Positions 1 to 11,218 of a stretch of DNA of 64,000 nt are shown in pieces; within the stretch, counting starts at the first letter, position 1, and every line of letters starts with the position of its first letter. Position numbers and translations under genes: made by a program. A model generated the notes under the pieces. The model searched no databases and was not told the origin of the DNA. It saw only the letters and a program-made list of their open reading frames with translations. Source of the DNA: a bacterium (GTDB lineage Bacteria; Pseudomonadota; Gammaproteobacteria; Pseudomonadales; Moraxellaceae); assembly GCA_029945725.1 (NCBI GenBank), contig JAQSDB010000003.1:375842-439841 (forward strand), in the 5' to 3' direction.

Positions 1-287
1 CCCATGATCAGCAGCGATGCAACCAGCGTGGCTTTTCGCCCGATGCGATCGCCAAAGTGACCGAACAGCGCCGCCCCAAGGGGACGAGCAATAAACGCAA
101 TACTGAAGGTGGCAAAGGCACTCAGCAGTTGCACGCTGTCCGATTCGCCGGAAAAAAACACAGGGCCAAAAACGAGAGCTGCCGCCGTGGCGTAGACATA
201 GAAGTCGTAGAACTCGATGGCGGTACCAATGAGGCTCGCCACCATGACACGGCCCGTACTATTGGGATTGTTTGTTGTCTGGTTCAT
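1..287 (-). CDS. MFS transporter, metabolite:H+ symporter type (partial)
   Basis: This open frame reads leftward from an ATG at 287 and runs off the window edge, so only the first 95 residues are visible. The N-terminus has a first membrane segment at about residues 16-41 containing EFYDFYVY, then a second hydrophobic segment and the loop GDRIGRK (79-85), which is the MFS motif A between TM2 and TM3. EFYDF followed by this loop is typical of the ProP/KgtP/ShiA (MHS) family of proton-coupled importers of organic acids or osmolytes. The substrate cannot be told from this fragment. It lies downstream of mnmE on the same strand, 124 bases away. Confidence 0.85.
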   Translation of the reverse strand, partial: MNQTTNNPNSTGRVMVASLIGTAIEFYDFYVYATAAALVFGPVFFSGESDSVQLLSAFATFSIAFIARPLGAALFGHFGDRIGRKATLVASLLIM

Positions 288-319
288 GGTTTTTTGTGGT
301 TTTCTTTTTCAGGTTTATC

Positions 320-340
320 CCGCATGAATTAACCATGCGG
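320..340. promoter_or_regulatory. Inverted repeat between mnmE and the MFS gene
   Basis: CCGCATG and CATGCGG form perfect 7-base arms around a 7-base AT-rich spacer. The repeat lies about 33 bases upstream of the transporter start. It has no U-tract directly after it on the minus strand, so an operator is more likely than a terminator. The function is a guess. Confidence 0.3.
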
Positions 341-411
341 TGCCGGTGCGGCGCTAGCCGTCAAAAAAATTTTCAAATGGCATCGCCGCCAGGATCGCCC
401 TGGCACGGGCA

Positions 412-1794
412 TCACTTGCCGATGCAAAAACTGGAAAAAATCCGGCCCAGCAAATCGTCGGAACTGAATGCCCCGGTAATTTCAGAGAGCGAGTTTTGTG
501 CCACCCGCAGGTCTTCGGCAAGCAGCTCACCGGCATTGCGCTGCAAGAGCTGCTCGAGCCCGACCGCAAGCGCGGCACTTGCACGAGCCAGTGCATCAAG
601 ATGTCGGCGACGCGCCGTGAACAGCCCGGCGTCGCCACTCTGAAAACCCATGGCATCCTTAAGCGCCGTGCGCAAGGTCTCCATGCCGTCGCCGCTTCGG
701 GCGGAAAGCACGATTTCCCTGTAGATGCTTCCGGACGTGTCCGTGCGCTGGCTGGTGCCTGACTTGAGCCCGCTGACCAGATCGGCTTTGTTTGCCACAA
801 AAATAAGGCTGGCAGGTGCCGGCATGGGTGAGAAGAAGCGCGTGGCAGCGGCCAGCGGATCAGTCTCCGTGGCGCTGTCAAAAACAAACAGGATACAGTC
901 AGCATTCCCGATTTCCCGCAACGCCCGGCGAATGCCTTCCTGCTCCACAATGTCGATGCTGTCACGCAGACCTGCTGTATCAATGACATGCAAAGGCATG
1001 CCATCAATCTGGATTTGTTCGCGCAGGACATCGCGGGTGGTACCGGCGATATCGGTCACGATGGCAGCGTCATATCCGGCGAGGGCATTCAGCAAGCTGG
1101 ATTTTCCGGCATTGGGCTCGCCGGCAATCACTACCTGCATGCCTTCGCGCAAAAGCGCCCCCTGCCTTGCCTGCGCCTGCACCACACGAAGATTTCCCTG
1201 AATGACTCTTAACTCCCGCTCAACATGGCCGTCACTCAGAAAATCAATTTCTTCCTCGGGAAAATCAATGGCCGCTTCAACATAGATACGCAAAGCAATC
1301 AGGCTTTCTACCAGCGCATCAATTTTTTCCGAAAACACACCGGAGAGCGAGCGTACGGCTGAGCGGGCAGCCTGTTCGGAGCCGGCATCTATCAGATCGG
1401 CAATGGCTTCGGCCTGGGCAAGATCAAGTTTGTCATTGAGGAAGGCACGTTCCGAAAACTCGCCCGGTCTTGCCATGCGGGCACCCAGCGCGAGCACGCG
1501 CTTTAACAGCATGTCCATGACAACCGGGCCACCATGTCCCTGCAGCTCCACCACGTCTTCACCCGTAAAGGAGTGTGGGGCGTTAAATGCCAGTGCCAGG
1601 CCTTCGTCAATCTTGCGACCGTCTTCAGCATAAAATGCTGAAAAAATTACACGACGTACGGGCAGCTCTTTATTCCGGCCCAAAACCTGATGGGCAATCT
1701 CATGTGCACGCGGGCCTGAAACCCGCACAATACCAACTCCGCCGCGTCCGGGAGCGGTGGCAATGGCGACAATGGTTTCTGTTGCTGTTTTCAT
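412..1794 (-). CDS. mnmE: tRNA modification GTPase MnmE
   Basis: MnmE works with MnmG to install the (carboxymethyl)aminomethyl group on U34 of certain tRNAs. The 460-residue protein has full family length. The N-terminal folate-binding domain is followed by a helical domain that holds the inserted G domain: P-loop GEPNAGKSS (225-233), GTTRD (251-255), DTAGL (272-276) and NKAD (335-338). The C-terminus is the expected FCIGK with the conserved cysteine. It is the last gene of the rpmH-rnpA-yidD-yidC-mnmE block, separated from yidC by a hairpin, so it may have its own promoter. MnmG, often nearby, is not in this window. Confidence 0.98.
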   Translation of the reverse strand: MKTATETIVAIATAPGRGGVGIVRVSGPRAHEIAHQVLGRNKELPVRRVIFSAFYAEDGRKIDEGLALAFNAPHSFTGEDVVELQGHGGPVVMDMLLKRVLALGARMARPGEFSERAFLNDKLDLAQAEAIADLIDAGSEQAARSAVRSLSGVFSEKIDALVESLIALRIYVEAAIDFPEEEIDFLSDGHVERELRVIQGNLRVVQAQARQGALLREGMQVVIAGEPNAGKSSLLNALAGYDAAIVTDIAGTTRDVLREQIQIDGMPLHVIDTAGLRDSIDIVEQEGIRRALREIGNADCILFVFDSATETDPLAAATRFFSPMPAPASLIFVANKADLVSGLKSGTSQRTDTSGSIYREIVLSARSGDGMETLRTALKDAMGFQSGDAGLFTARRRHLDALARASAALAVGLEQLLQRNAGELLAEDLRVAQNSLSEITGAFSSDDLLGRIFSSFCIGK

Positions 1795-1893
1795 TTTTGG
1801 CGTTCAGGTTTTTCTTCGTGGTATCCCGCAGGAGCATTATCCGCTTGTTGCTGGCAGGGCAACCAGTCTGGCTTCTGCAAAAATTCTGACATG

Positions 1894-1921
1894 AAAAAGG
1901 CCCCTCGTTCGGGGCCTTTTT
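1894..1921 (-). terminator. Intrinsic terminator between yidC and mnmE
   Basis: Perfect 11-base arms (AAAAAGGCCCC / GGGGCCTTTTT) flank a six-base loop. The run of T on the minus strand ends the yidC message before mnmE. The A-run on the other arm would let it work in both directions. Confidence 0.85.
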
Positions 1922-1932
1922 CTGTATCCGGC

Positions 1933-3633
1933 TCAGGCCTTTTTAGTGGCCACGGCTCTTTCAATCTGTTTTGTAATCACCCACTGCTGGGCAATCGACA
2001 AAACGTTATTCACTACCCAGTACAGCACGAGACCTGCCGGGAACCAGAGGAACATGAATGTGAAGACGATGGGCATCAGCTTCATGACACGGGCCTGCAT
2101 GGGATCTGGCGGTGCCGGGTTAAGCTGCTGCTGCACAAACATGGACACACCCATGATCAGTGGCAGGACAAAATACTGGTCCATGACCGAAAGATCGCGT
2201 ATCCACAATATCCACGGCGCATGACGAAGCTCAACCGATTCCATCAGTGTCCAGTAGAGAGCCATGAAAATCGGCATCTGCAGGAGAATTGGCAGGCAAC
2301 CTCCCAGCGGATTGATTTTTTCTCTCTTGTACAGCTCCATCATGGCCTGCGACTGTTTGGCGCGATCGCTGCCATGCAGTTCCTTGATACGCTGCATTTC
2401 CGGTGTAACACGGCGCATATGTGCCATGGATTTGTAGCTGATCGCTGAGGGGTAAAAGAGGATTGCCTTGACCAGTGTCGTCAACAGAATAATGGCCCAG
2501 CCCCAGTTGCCCACAATGCCGTGCAAAAAGGTCAGCAGCCAGAACAGGCCTTGCGCAATAAACCACAGCCAGCCGAAGTCGACGGTCAGCTCAAGGCCAT
2601 CCGAAATCACTTCCAGATTTTTCTGGATTTTCGGGCCGGTATACAACGCGGCAGAAAAGGTCTTGGTGCTGCCTGGCGCCACGCTGACTTCAGGACCGGT
2701 ATAACCGATCAGGTATTCGCCAGCCTCTTTTTTCACTCGCGTTTTAATCGTGTTGCTGGACTTGGCATCCGGCACCCAGGCCGTCACAAAATAGTGCTGC
2801 ACAATGGCAGCCCAGCCACCTGTCGCAGTTTCATTTACCGGCTTTTCTTCAAAATCCTTGAACACGCGCTTGTTATAGGATTTTTGCGGCGTCCACCAGG
2901 CGGCACCCAGAAACGTCGACATGCCAAAACCCTGGCTGCTGGCGCTGGGATCTTTGCTCGTATCGCGCTTGAGCTGACCGAAGATCAGGCCATTCCACGG
3001 AGTCGTTCCGTTGTTGGTGACTTCATAACGCAACTTGACGAGATAGTCGCCGCGCGTGAACTCGTAAATTTTCTTGATCTGTACATTGTTTTCAGCTGTC
3101 AGGTTCAGTACCACCTGCAGGGTTTTGGCATCGCTGGCAAGTGCAAAGGAAGTGGCACTGGCCTGATAGTGCGGGCGACCCTGCGGGTTCGCATCAGGAC
3201 CATTGGTGCCGATCAGTCCGCTCTGGGCAATGAAAGTACGCTGGGCCGAATGATCAAGCAGGACAAAAGGATTTTTACTGTCGATGGTTTCGGTATACGC
3301 CGGCAATGCCACCCGTACGATATCGCCACCAACCGGATCAATCTGCAGATTCAGGACATCCGTTTGCACCGAAATAAGGGCCGTGTTACTTGCCACTGTA
3401 CCCGGTACTGGAGCATCTGTTTTTTGCGGTGCAACCGGAATATCGCCATTAGCCGGTGTCGCTGCAGTTTTTGCTGGAGCCGCCGGAATATCGGCGACTG
3501 CCTCTGATGCAGAAGCTTTATCTGCGGCTTGTGTCACTACTGCAACAGCACCGTAATCCTTTTGCCAGTTGATCATCAGGAAATAGCCGGCTATGGCCAT
3601 GCCAACAATCAGGAGAGTTCGACGAAGTTCCAT
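1933..3633 (-). CDS. yidC: Membrane protein insertase YidC
   Basis: YidC inserts and folds inner membrane proteins, alone or with SecYEG. The 566-residue protein begins with a membrane anchor at about residues 6-22, followed by an Ala/Pro-rich linker and the large periplasmic beta-sandwich domain of gram-negative YidC. The conserved C-terminal core of five membrane helices includes the stretch NPLGGCLPILLQMPIF and a Lys/Arg-rich C-terminus. It starts 3 bases after yidD stops, so the two are translated from one message. The downstream hairpin at 1894-1921 ends the unit. Confidence 0.98.
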   Translation of the reverse strand: MELRRTLLIVGMAIAGYFLMINWQKDYGAVAVVTQAADKASASEAVADIPAAPAKTAATPANGDIPVAPQKTDAPVPGTVASNTALISVQTDVLNLQIDPVGGDIVRVALPAYTETIDSKNPFVLLDHSAQRTFIAQSGLIGTNGPDANPQGRPHYQASATSFALASDAKTLQVVLNLTAENNVQIKKIYEFTRGDYLVKLRYEVTNNGTTPWNGLIFGQLKRDTSKDPSASSQGFGMSTFLGAAWWTPQKSYNKRVFKDFEEKPVNETATGGWAAIVQHYFVTAWVPDAKSSNTIKTRVKKEAGEYLIGYTGPEVSVAPGSTKTFSAALYTGPKIQKNLEVISDGLELTVDFGWLWFIAQGLFWLLTFLHGIVGNWGWAIILLTTLVKAILFYPSAISYKSMAHMRRVTPEMQRIKELHGSDRAKQSQAMMELYKREKINPLGGCLPILLQMPIFMALYWTLMESVELRHAPWILWIRDLSVMDQYFVLPLIMGVSMFVQQQLNPAPPDPMQARVMKLMPIVFTFMFLWFPAGLVLYWVVNNVLSIAQQWVITKQIERAVATKKA

Positions 3634-3636
3634 AAA

Positions 3637-3891
3637 TCAGGACGCCTTGCATGCGCGCACGGGTGCGCGAAAGGAAAATTTTTCGGGAACAGGATCCAGC
3701 CCGCCATCAGCCCAGGGGTGGCAGCGCAGGATACGGTGCGTTGCAAGATAAAGCCCACGTGTTACACCAAAACGAGTAATGGCTTCTTCAGCATAGGCAG
3801 AACAAGTGGGATGAAAACGACAATGCGGCGCCATCAGGGGGCTGATGGCGGTGCGGTATATTCGGATGGGGAGAATCAGGAGAATCTTCAT
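3637..3891 (-). CDS. yidD: Membrane protein insertion efficiency factor YidD
   Basis: A small protein of 84 residues that assists YidC-dependent insertion at the inner face of the membrane. The family signature is present: an amphipathic N-terminus ([13 protein letters not shown]), then [14 protein letters not shown] with paired cysteines, and [12 protein letters not shown] near the end. The start codon shares one base with the rnpA stop, as expected for translational coupling, and the stop is 3 bases from yidC. Confidence 0.96.
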   Translation of the reverse strand: MKILLILPIRIYRTAISPLMAPHCRFHPTCSAYAEEAITRFGVTRGLYLATHRILRCHPWADGGLDPVPEKFSFRAPVRACKAS

Positions 3892-4307
3892 CAGGTCTTC
3901 GCGACTCCGCTGCCCGGATTTGCATTCACGGACTTTTCGGCTTTGCGTTGCAAGCGCTTCCAGGCTTGTTTCAGGGCCTGACGAAAGACTTCTGCTGGCA
4001 CAGCCACAATATCCTGACGTGCCATAAAGATCACATCAGCGTGTGGAAGCTCTGTCTGGTGCAGACGGAAGCTTTCACGAACAGTGCGTTTGATCCGGTT
4101 ACGATCAACGGAGCGGCGGACCTTTTTTTTGGCAATCACCAAACCCAGTCTGGGATGGTTCATGCCATTCGGGCGAACCAGTAGCAAAAACTGTGATTCG
4201 CCAATCTTGAACGCTGCGCTATCGAATACAGCCTTGAATTCAGACGGCCGCAACAGGCGAAGGGTCGGCGGAAAACAGTGGCTTTCTGTCACATCGCTGG
4301 GAATCAA
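3891..4307 (-). CDS. rnpA: Ribonuclease P protein component
   Basis: The protein subunit of RNase P, which helps the catalytic RNA bind pre-tRNA 5' leaders. The 138-residue protein has the RNR motif in [17 protein letters not shown], with the preceding [14 protein letters not shown] strand. The N-terminus ([14 protein letters not shown]) also matches. Its start is 2 bases from the rpmH stop. The C-terminal tail after about residue 125 is poorly conserved. Confidence 0.97.
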   Translation of the reverse strand: MIPSDVTESHCFPPTLRLLRPSEFKAVFDSAAFKIGESQFLLLVRPNGMNHPRLGLVIAKKKVRRSVDRNRIKRTVRESFRLHQTELPHADVIFMARQDIVAVPAEVFRQALKQAWKRLQRKAEKSVNANPGSGVAKT

Positions 4308-4309
4308 GC

Positions 4310-4444
4310 TCAGACAGTGAGTTGCTTGCGGCCTTTGGCGCGACGACGGGCAAGGACGGCACGGCCGTTCTTGGTGGCCATACGAGCACGGAAACCGTGA
4401 GTGCGGGCGCGCTTGATGACGCTAGGCTGGAATGTACGTTTCAT
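4310..4444 (-). CDS. rpmH: 50S ribosomal protein L34
   Basis: A 44-residue, very basic protein beginning [18 protein letters not shown] and ending in an Arg/Lys-rich helix, diagnostic for L34 of the large subunit. It is the first gene of the rpmH-rnpA-yidD-yidC unit and is transcribed away from dnaA. A near-consensus promoter lies upstream at 4497-4525, leaving a leader of about 45 bases. That leader contains the short inverted repeat CCGACCGGGTCGG. Confidence 0.97.
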   Translation of the reverse strand: MKRTFQPSVIKRARTHGFRARMATKNGRAVLARRRAKGRKQLTV

Positions 4445-4496
4445 GACGGTCGCTCAAAAAATGAACCGGACCCGACCGGGTCGGAAAAGGGTCGCC

Positions 4497-4525
4497 ATTC
4501 TAGGTAGACGCGAGTTAATTATCAA
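4497..4525 (-). promoter_or_regulatory. Sigma-70 promoter of the rpmH operon
   Basis: Read on the minus strand, a -35 TTGATA (4520-4525) and a -10 TAGAAT (4497-4502) are separated by exactly 17 bases. Each hexamer differs from consensus at one base. The predicted start is about 45 bases before the rpmH ATG. This is the best promoter match noticed in the window. Confidence 0.75.
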
Positions 4526-4642
4526 TGGGGTAACTTCATGACTTACAAATTGCCTGGTGGCTTGTCCGGAAAGTGCTGTTGGGCGTCTTCGTGGTGGGGT
4601 GGACCGCCGAGCCGCTTGCGGCGGCGAGGCGACCAGGTGAGG

Positions 4643-4700
4643 TCTTAAGACCTTAAAGAATATAAAGAGATTTAAATAAGGTAATGACTATTACTATTAG
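4643..4700. other. AT-rich candidate unwinding element
   Basis: A stretch dominated by A and T (for example ATTTAAATAAGG) in an otherwise GC-rich genome, next to the first DnaA box. It is the most AT-rich part of the rpmH-dnaA gap. Confidence 0.5.
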
Positions 4701-4713
4701 GGAGGGCTGTGTC

Positions 4714-4722
4714 TGTGGATAA
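4714..4722 (-). promoter_or_regulatory. DnaA box
   Basis: TGTGGATAA, the exact complement of the TTATCCACA consensus. It lies 14 bases after the AT-rich stretch 4643-4700. Confidence 0.8.
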
Positions 4723-4812
4723 GCCATTTTTGTAGTGTTTAATCAGGTGCTTAGCATATATCGAAAATTGTGGGGGAGTACCCCTGCAAGCACTTGATAA
4801 ACTGTGTGCAGT

Positions 4813-4821
4813 TGTGGATAA
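4813..4821 (-). promoter_or_regulatory. DnaA box
   Basis: TGTGGATAA, a perfect consensus box in the same orientation as the box at 4714, 99 bases further on. Confidence 0.8.
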
Positions 4822-4870
4822 CTTACCGCTTCGAAATTGTCCCCTGTGTTTGCGACCTCCCCAGGCCTGT

Positions 4871-4879
4871 TCATCCACA
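4871..4879 (+). promoter_or_regulatory. DnaA box, one mismatch
   Basis: TCATCCACA differs from TTATCCACA at one position and is opposite in orientation to the other two intergenic boxes. Confidence 0.5.
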
Positions 4880-4992
4880 GCCTTTCTGGCGGCAGAAAAT
4901 ACTGTTTTTAGAGAATCCCCCCTCGGTTATTTAGGTTTTGGGCCCCTGCCCTGTTGGTCGTTTTGCGATGGCAGTGGCTTTGTGTCGATGGC

Positions 4993-4998
4993 TAGAAT
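4993..4998 (+). promoter_or_regulatory. Possible -10 element of dnaA
   Basis: TAGAAT lies 41 bases before the dnaA GTG. No convincing -35 hexamer is seen at 16-18 bases upstream, so this is only a candidate. The same GGCTAGAAT string occurs upstream of nuoA (17844-17852). Confidence 0.35.
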
Positions 4999-5039
4999 GC
5001 GCCTCTTTTTTTTAGTTTTGCTGTTTTCAGGATGACCCC

Positions 5040-6395
5040 GTGGCAATTTGGCCTGTCTGTCTGGAGCGTTTGCAGGATGAGCTCCCGCAGAATCTTTTCA
5101 ATATGTGGATAAGGCCCTTGCAGGCTGAAGAAGGCGTGCAGACGCTGAAGCTGCTGGCGCCCAATCCTTTTTTTGTCCGTCATATCACCGACAAGTATCT
5201 GGCCCGTATTCGTGAGCTGGCACTGGAGCTCAGTCAGGGCAGCATGCAGCATGTGCAGCTTGCCGTGGGGAGTCGAAATGATCGGGATGTGGCCCCGGGA
5301 CCGGCGCCGACGAAGCGCGCCAGTCATGCCCCTGCTACCCCTGTGCCGGTTGTTGATGCCCTGCCGCGCCTTTCCAGCAACCTGAATCCGCTCTTTACCT
5401 TTGAGAATTTTGTTTCGGGAAAATCCAACCAGCTCGCTTTTGCCGCTTGTCATCAGGTTGCCGAGAAACCCGGAAGCACGGGCCATAATCCGCTTTTTAT
5501 CTACGGCCCGACGGGTCTGGGTAAAACCCATTTGATGCATTCGGTAGGTAATGCCGTGCTGCGGGGTAATCCCAATGCCCGTATTCTTTACATCACGTCC
5601 GAACGATTTGTGGGCGATTTTGTTATGGCGCTGCAACGTGACTTGATGAATGATTTCAAACGGCTTTATCGTTCACTTGATGTGTTGTTGATTGACGATA
5701 TTCAGTTCTTTGCTGGTAAAGGGGGTTCTCAGGAAGAGTTTTTCCATACCTTCAATACCTTGCTCGAAGGTTCCCGCCAGGTCATTCTTACATCTGATAA
5801 ATTTCCTAAGGAAATCAATAACCTGGATGAAAGACTCAAGTCCCGTTTTGCATGGGGGCTGGCCTTGCAGGTGGAGCCCCCTGAACTGGAAACCCGTGTC
5901 GCCATTCTGATGAAAAAGGCTGAACAGAATGGTGTTGCCCTGCCACAGCAATCGGCATTTTTTATTGCGCAGCATATCCAGGCCAATGTGCGGGAGCTGG
6001 AAGGAGCGCTGAACAAGGTGATTGCCACAGCCCGTTTCAAGGGCAAGGCAGTGGACATGGATCTCGTCAAGGAATCGATGAAAGATGTGCTGGCCGTACG
6101 TGCAAAGCAGATCAACATCGAGAATATCCAGAAAGTTGTGGCTGAGTATTACCGGATTCCCCTGCGTGAGCTGACTGGCAAGAAACGTAACCGGTCTTTT
6201 GCTCGGCCGCGTCAGGTGGCAATGGCGCTTTCCCGTGCGTTGACGGCACATAGCTACCCGGAAATCGGGCATGCTTTTGATGGTCGGGATCACTCGACCG
6301 TTATCCATGCCTGCGACAAAATTGATGATCTGAAAAAGTCTGACCCCAATATGGCTGAGGACTACAACAACCTACTTCGATTACTTCAGGCTTGA
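5040..6395 (+). CDS. dnaA: Chromosomal replication initiator protein DnaA
   Basis: DnaA binds the oriC boxes and opens the duplex to load DnaB. The 451-residue protein has domain I (to about residue 80), a short Pro/Ala linker, the AAA+ domain with Walker [10 protein letters not shown] (156-164) and Walker [10 protein letters not shown], and the C-terminal box-binding domain with [14 protein letters not shown]. The start is a GTG preceded by CAGGATG; an ATG at 5033 is in another frame. A perfect DnaA box (5104-5112) is embedded in the codons for Met-Trp-Ile-Arg near the N-terminus. Confidence 0.98.
   Translation: MAIWPVCLERLQDELPQNLFNMWIRPLQAEEGVQTLKLLAPNPFFVRHITDKYLARIRELALELSQGSMQHVQLAVGSRNDRDVAPGPAPTKRASHAPATPVPVVDALPRLSSNLNPLFTFENFVSGKSNQLAFAACHQVAEKPGSTGHNPLFIYGPTGLGKTHLMHSVGNAVLRGNPNARILYITSERFVGDFVMALQRDLMNDFKRLYRSLDVLLIDDIQFFAGKGGSQEEFFHTFNTLLEGSRQVILTSDKFPKEINNLDERLKSRFAWGLALQVEPPELETRVAILMKKAEQNGVALPQQSAFFIAQHIQANVRELEGALNKVIATARFKGKAVDMDLVKESMKDVLAVRAKQINIENIQKVVAEYYRIPLRELTGKKRNRSFARPRQVAMALSRALTAHSYPEIGHAFDGRDHSTVIHACDKIDDLKKSDPNMAEDYNNLLRLLQA
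5104..5112 (-). promoter_or_regulatory. DnaA box inside dnaA
   Basis: TGTGGATAA overlaps codons 22-25 of dnaA. Because Met-Trp-Ile-Arg is conserved in many DnaA proteins, the match may follow from the coding sequence, but it could still bind DnaA. Confidence 0.5.
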
Positions 6396-6413
6396 GTACA
6401 AGGAAGCAAAAAT

Positions 6414-7517
6414 ATGAAACTTTCGATTGCCCGCGATCAACTCTTGAAGCCTTTGCAGCAGGTCTCGGGTGTAGTGGAAAAGCGCCAGACATTGCCGGTA
6501 TTGGCGAATGTGCTGATGGTTGTGGATGCCGGAAAACTGGCATTAACCGGCACTGATCTTGAGGTTGAACTGATTGCCCGGGCAGATTTGTCCGGTGAAT
6601 TCGGCGATGGTGAAATCACCGTGCCTGCCCGCAAGTTACTGGATATCTGCAAGGCCCTGCCGGCCAGTGCTGATATTGAAATCAAGCTTGATGGCCAGAA
6701 ACTCACGCTCAAGTCCGGCAAGAGCCGCTTTACACTGACTACCTTGCCCGCTAATGAGTTCCCCAACCTGGAAGAAGGCGTTGGCGCGTTCAGTTTTTCC
6801 ATCAATCAGAAAGAATTGAAAAAGCTGATCGACAAGACATCCTTTGCGATGGCGCAGCAGGATGTCCGCTACTACCTGAACGGCATGTTGTTTGAAGTGA
6901 CCTCGGGCCAGTTGCGGGCAGTTGCTACCGATGGCCACCGTCTGGCCATGTGTGATGCCAATGCCGAAACCAGTGGCGATGACCGCATGCAGGTCATCGT
7001 GCCGCGCAAGGGTGTGCAAGAGCTGGCGCGCTTGCTTACCGATGATGAAGGGGTTGTCACCATTACATTGGGCACCAATCACATCCGTGCCAAGGTGGGT
7101 AATGTGACCTTTACCTCCAAGCTCATAGATGGCAAATTTCCGGATTACGAACGCGTTCTTCCCAAGGGTGGCGACAAGATCATTCTCGCCAACCGTGAAG
7201 AACTGCGTCAGTCGCTCAGTCGTGCAGCCATTCTTTCCAATGAGAAGTTCCGTGGCATCCGCTTGTTGCTGACGCCAGACCTGCTCCGTATTCAAGCCAA
7301 CAACCCGGATCAGGAAGAGGCTGAAGATGACCTGACCGTTGAATACAACGGCAATTCACTGGAAATCGGCTTTAACGTGCAGTATCTGCTGGATGTACTG
7401 GGTGTGCTGGATACGGCCACTGCCAAGCTGACACTGGGCGATTCCAACAGCTCTGCGCTGATGCAGGATGCCGAAAACGGCCGTTCCGTTTACGTCGTCA
7501 TGCCCATGCGTCTGTAA
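6414..7517 (+). CDS. dnaN: DNA polymerase III beta subunit (sliding clamp)
   Basis: The ring-shaped clamp that tethers polymerases to DNA. The 367-residue protein shows the three-domain clamp fold: MKLSIARDQLLKPLQQVSGV at the N-terminus, the RYYLNGMLFE and ATDGHRLA motifs in the central domain, and the C-terminal YVVMPMRL that completes the protein-binding pocket. AAGGAAG precedes the ATG. It starts 18 bases after dnaA stops, consistent with a dnaA-dnaN-recF-gyrB transcription unit. Confidence 0.98.
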   Translation: MKLSIARDQLLKPLQQVSGVVEKRQTLPVLANVLMVVDAGKLALTGTDLEVELIARADLSGEFGDGEITVPARKLLDICKALPASADIEIKLDGQKLTLKSGKSRFTLTTLPANEFPNLEEGVGAFSFSINQKELKKLIDKTSFAMAQQDVRYYLNGMLFEVTSGQLRAVATDGHRLAMCDANAETSGDDRMQVIVPRKGVQELARLLTDDEGVVTITLGTNHIRAKVGNVTFTSKLIDGKFPDYERVLPKGGDKIILANREELRQSLSRAAILSNEKFRGIRLLLTPDLLRIQANNPDQEEAEDDLTVEYNGNSLEIGFNVQYLLDVLGVLDTATAKLTLGDSNSSALMQDAENGRSVYVVMPMRL

Positions 7518-7539
7518 TCCGCCTAACCCCCCTGCGCTT

Positions 7540-8616
7540 ATGACACTCACCCGACTGGAGATTGCCCATGTCCGCAATCTCCAGTCAGTTGCCCTGCTTC
7601 CGCATCCCCGTTTGAATCTCCTTGTCGGCGCCAATGGCAGCGGCAAAACCTCTGTACTTGAAGCCCTCCACCTGCTTGGTCTTGGCCGCTCTTTCCGCTC
7701 AGGCCGCGCCCGCCGCCTGGTTAATGACGGACAACCGGATTGCACGGTATTCGCTGCCTTTGGTGATGAGGGCCAGGCGGCAATACGGCGTGGCGCCAAT
7801 GGCGATACAGAGCTTCGCCTGGATAACCGTTCCCAGATCACCATGGCGGAACTCGCGCAACGCCTGCCTTTGGCCCTGCTTGATCCTGAATCCATGGATC
7901 TTTTTGATGCCGGCTCCAAACCGCGACGTGCCCAGCTGGATTGGGGAGTGTTCCACGTGGAACATCGGTTCTATCCAGTCTGGCTGCGTTATCAGCGCGC
8001 GCTCAAGCAAAGGAATTCCTTGCTCAGATCAGGTAGTATTGGCCGGCTTGAATCCGCCGTATGGGACAGTGAGCTGGCAGTGTCAGCCGGCCTGTTGCAT
8101 AGCCTTCGCCATGAATACGTCGCGCGCTGGAAGCCTTTGTGGGAGGCCCGCATTCAGGGCTTTTTGCCGGAGCAGGACCTGACTCTGGAATACAACCCGG
8201 GCTGGGATGTGGCGCATGATCTGGCGGGGCTGCTGGCAGCGAACTGGGATAAGGATCAAGAGCGCGGCCATACACAGCTTGGCCCCCACCGCGCCGATCT
8301 CAGGGTCAGGCGCGGATCGGCCCCGGCCGACGAGCTTTTGTCGAGGGGCCAGAAAAAGCTGGTTGTTTGCGCGCTCAAGCTGTCGCAGGTCAGTCTGCTG
8401 CAAGAGGCGGGAAGGCATTGTGTATTGCTGGTGGATGATCTGGCCTCGGAGCTGGATGCTATTTCCCGCCAGCGCCTGATCGACTATCTGGCCGCATCTG
8501 GAGCGCAGGTGTTTATCACCTGCATTGAGCCGGATGCGGTGCTTCCCGTACTGCAGGGTTCGGGAGCAGGCTTTAAAATGTTCCACGTGGAACATGGGGG
8601 GGTGGCGGAGGCATAG
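7540..8616 (+). CDS. recF: DNA replication and repair protein RecF
   Basis: RecF, with RecO and RecR, loads RecA at gaps. I chose the ATG at 7540, 22 bases after dnaN, giving 358 residues beginning MTLTRLEIAHVRNLQ; an upstream in-frame start at 7468 would overlap dnaN. Walker A is GANGSGKT (30-37), with the ABC signature LLSRGQKKL and Walker B LLVDDLASELD near the C-terminus. FHVEH occurs twice (138-142 and 348-352), and both copies are encoded by a perfect parS palindrome. Confidence 0.97.
   Translation: MTLTRLEIAHVRNLQSVALLPHPRLNLLVGANGSGKTSVLEALHLLGLGRSFRSGRARRLVNDGQPDCTVFAAFGDEGQAAIRRGANGDTELRLDNRSQITMAELAQRLPLALLDPESMDLFDAGSKPRRAQLDWGVFHVEHRFYPVWLRYQRALKQRNSLLRSGSIGRLESAVWDSELAVSAGLLHSLRHEYVARWKPLWEARIQGFLPEQDLTLEYNPGWDVAHDLAGLLAANWDKDQERGHTQLGPHRADLRVRRGSAPADELLSRGQKKLVVCALKLSQVSLLQEAGRHCVLLVDDLASELDAISRQRLIDYLAASGAQVFITCIEPDAVLPVLQGSGAGFKMFHVEHGGVAEA
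7949..7964. promoter_or_regulatory. parS centromere-like site 1
   Basis: TGTTCCACGTGGAACA, a perfect 16-base palindrome matching the ParB-binding parS sequence of Pseudomonas-type chromosomes. It is embedded in recF codons 137-142, about 3 kb from the predicted oriC. ParB spreading from here would organise origin segregation. Confidence 0.85.
8579..8594. promoter_or_regulatory. parS centromere-like site 2
   Basis: A second perfect copy of TGTTCCACGTGGAACA, 630 bases after the first. It overlaps recF codons 347-352 near the 3' end of the gene. Confidence 0.85.
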
Positions 8617-11160
<2,544 letters not shown>

Positions 11161-11182
11161 TTGTAAATCTCGCCATAAGGTG

Positions 11183-11218
11183 AAAAACAAAGCCCCTGAA
11201 TCCAGGGGCTTTGTTTTT
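11183..11218. terminator. Terminator after gyrB, bidirectional
   Basis: Perfect 16-base arms beginning AAAAACAAAGCCCC close over the loop AATC, with T-rich and A-rich ends. It ends gyrB on the plus strand and can also end the minus-strand exporter operon that converges from the right. Confidence 0.92.

Larger units (their letters stand above)
4445..5039. other. oriC: Probable chromosomal origin of replication (oriC)
   Basis: This 595-base gene-free gap lies between divergent rpmH and dnaA, the usual oriC site in Pseudomonas-like bacteria. It holds two perfect DnaA boxes (4714-4722 and 4813-4821), a one-mismatch box (4871-4879) on the opposite strand and an AT-rich stretch at 4643-4700 that could be the unwinding element. 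A GGTCTTAAGACC palindrome (4641-4652) lies at its edge. A further perfect box sits inside dnaA (5104-5112). GC-skew analysis would confirm the site. Confidence 0.8.

Noticed and set aside
7468-7539. Upstream extension of recF overlapping dnaN
   Set aside because: The translation has no RecF similarity and lies on the dnaN 3' end; the ATG at 7540 fits the family.
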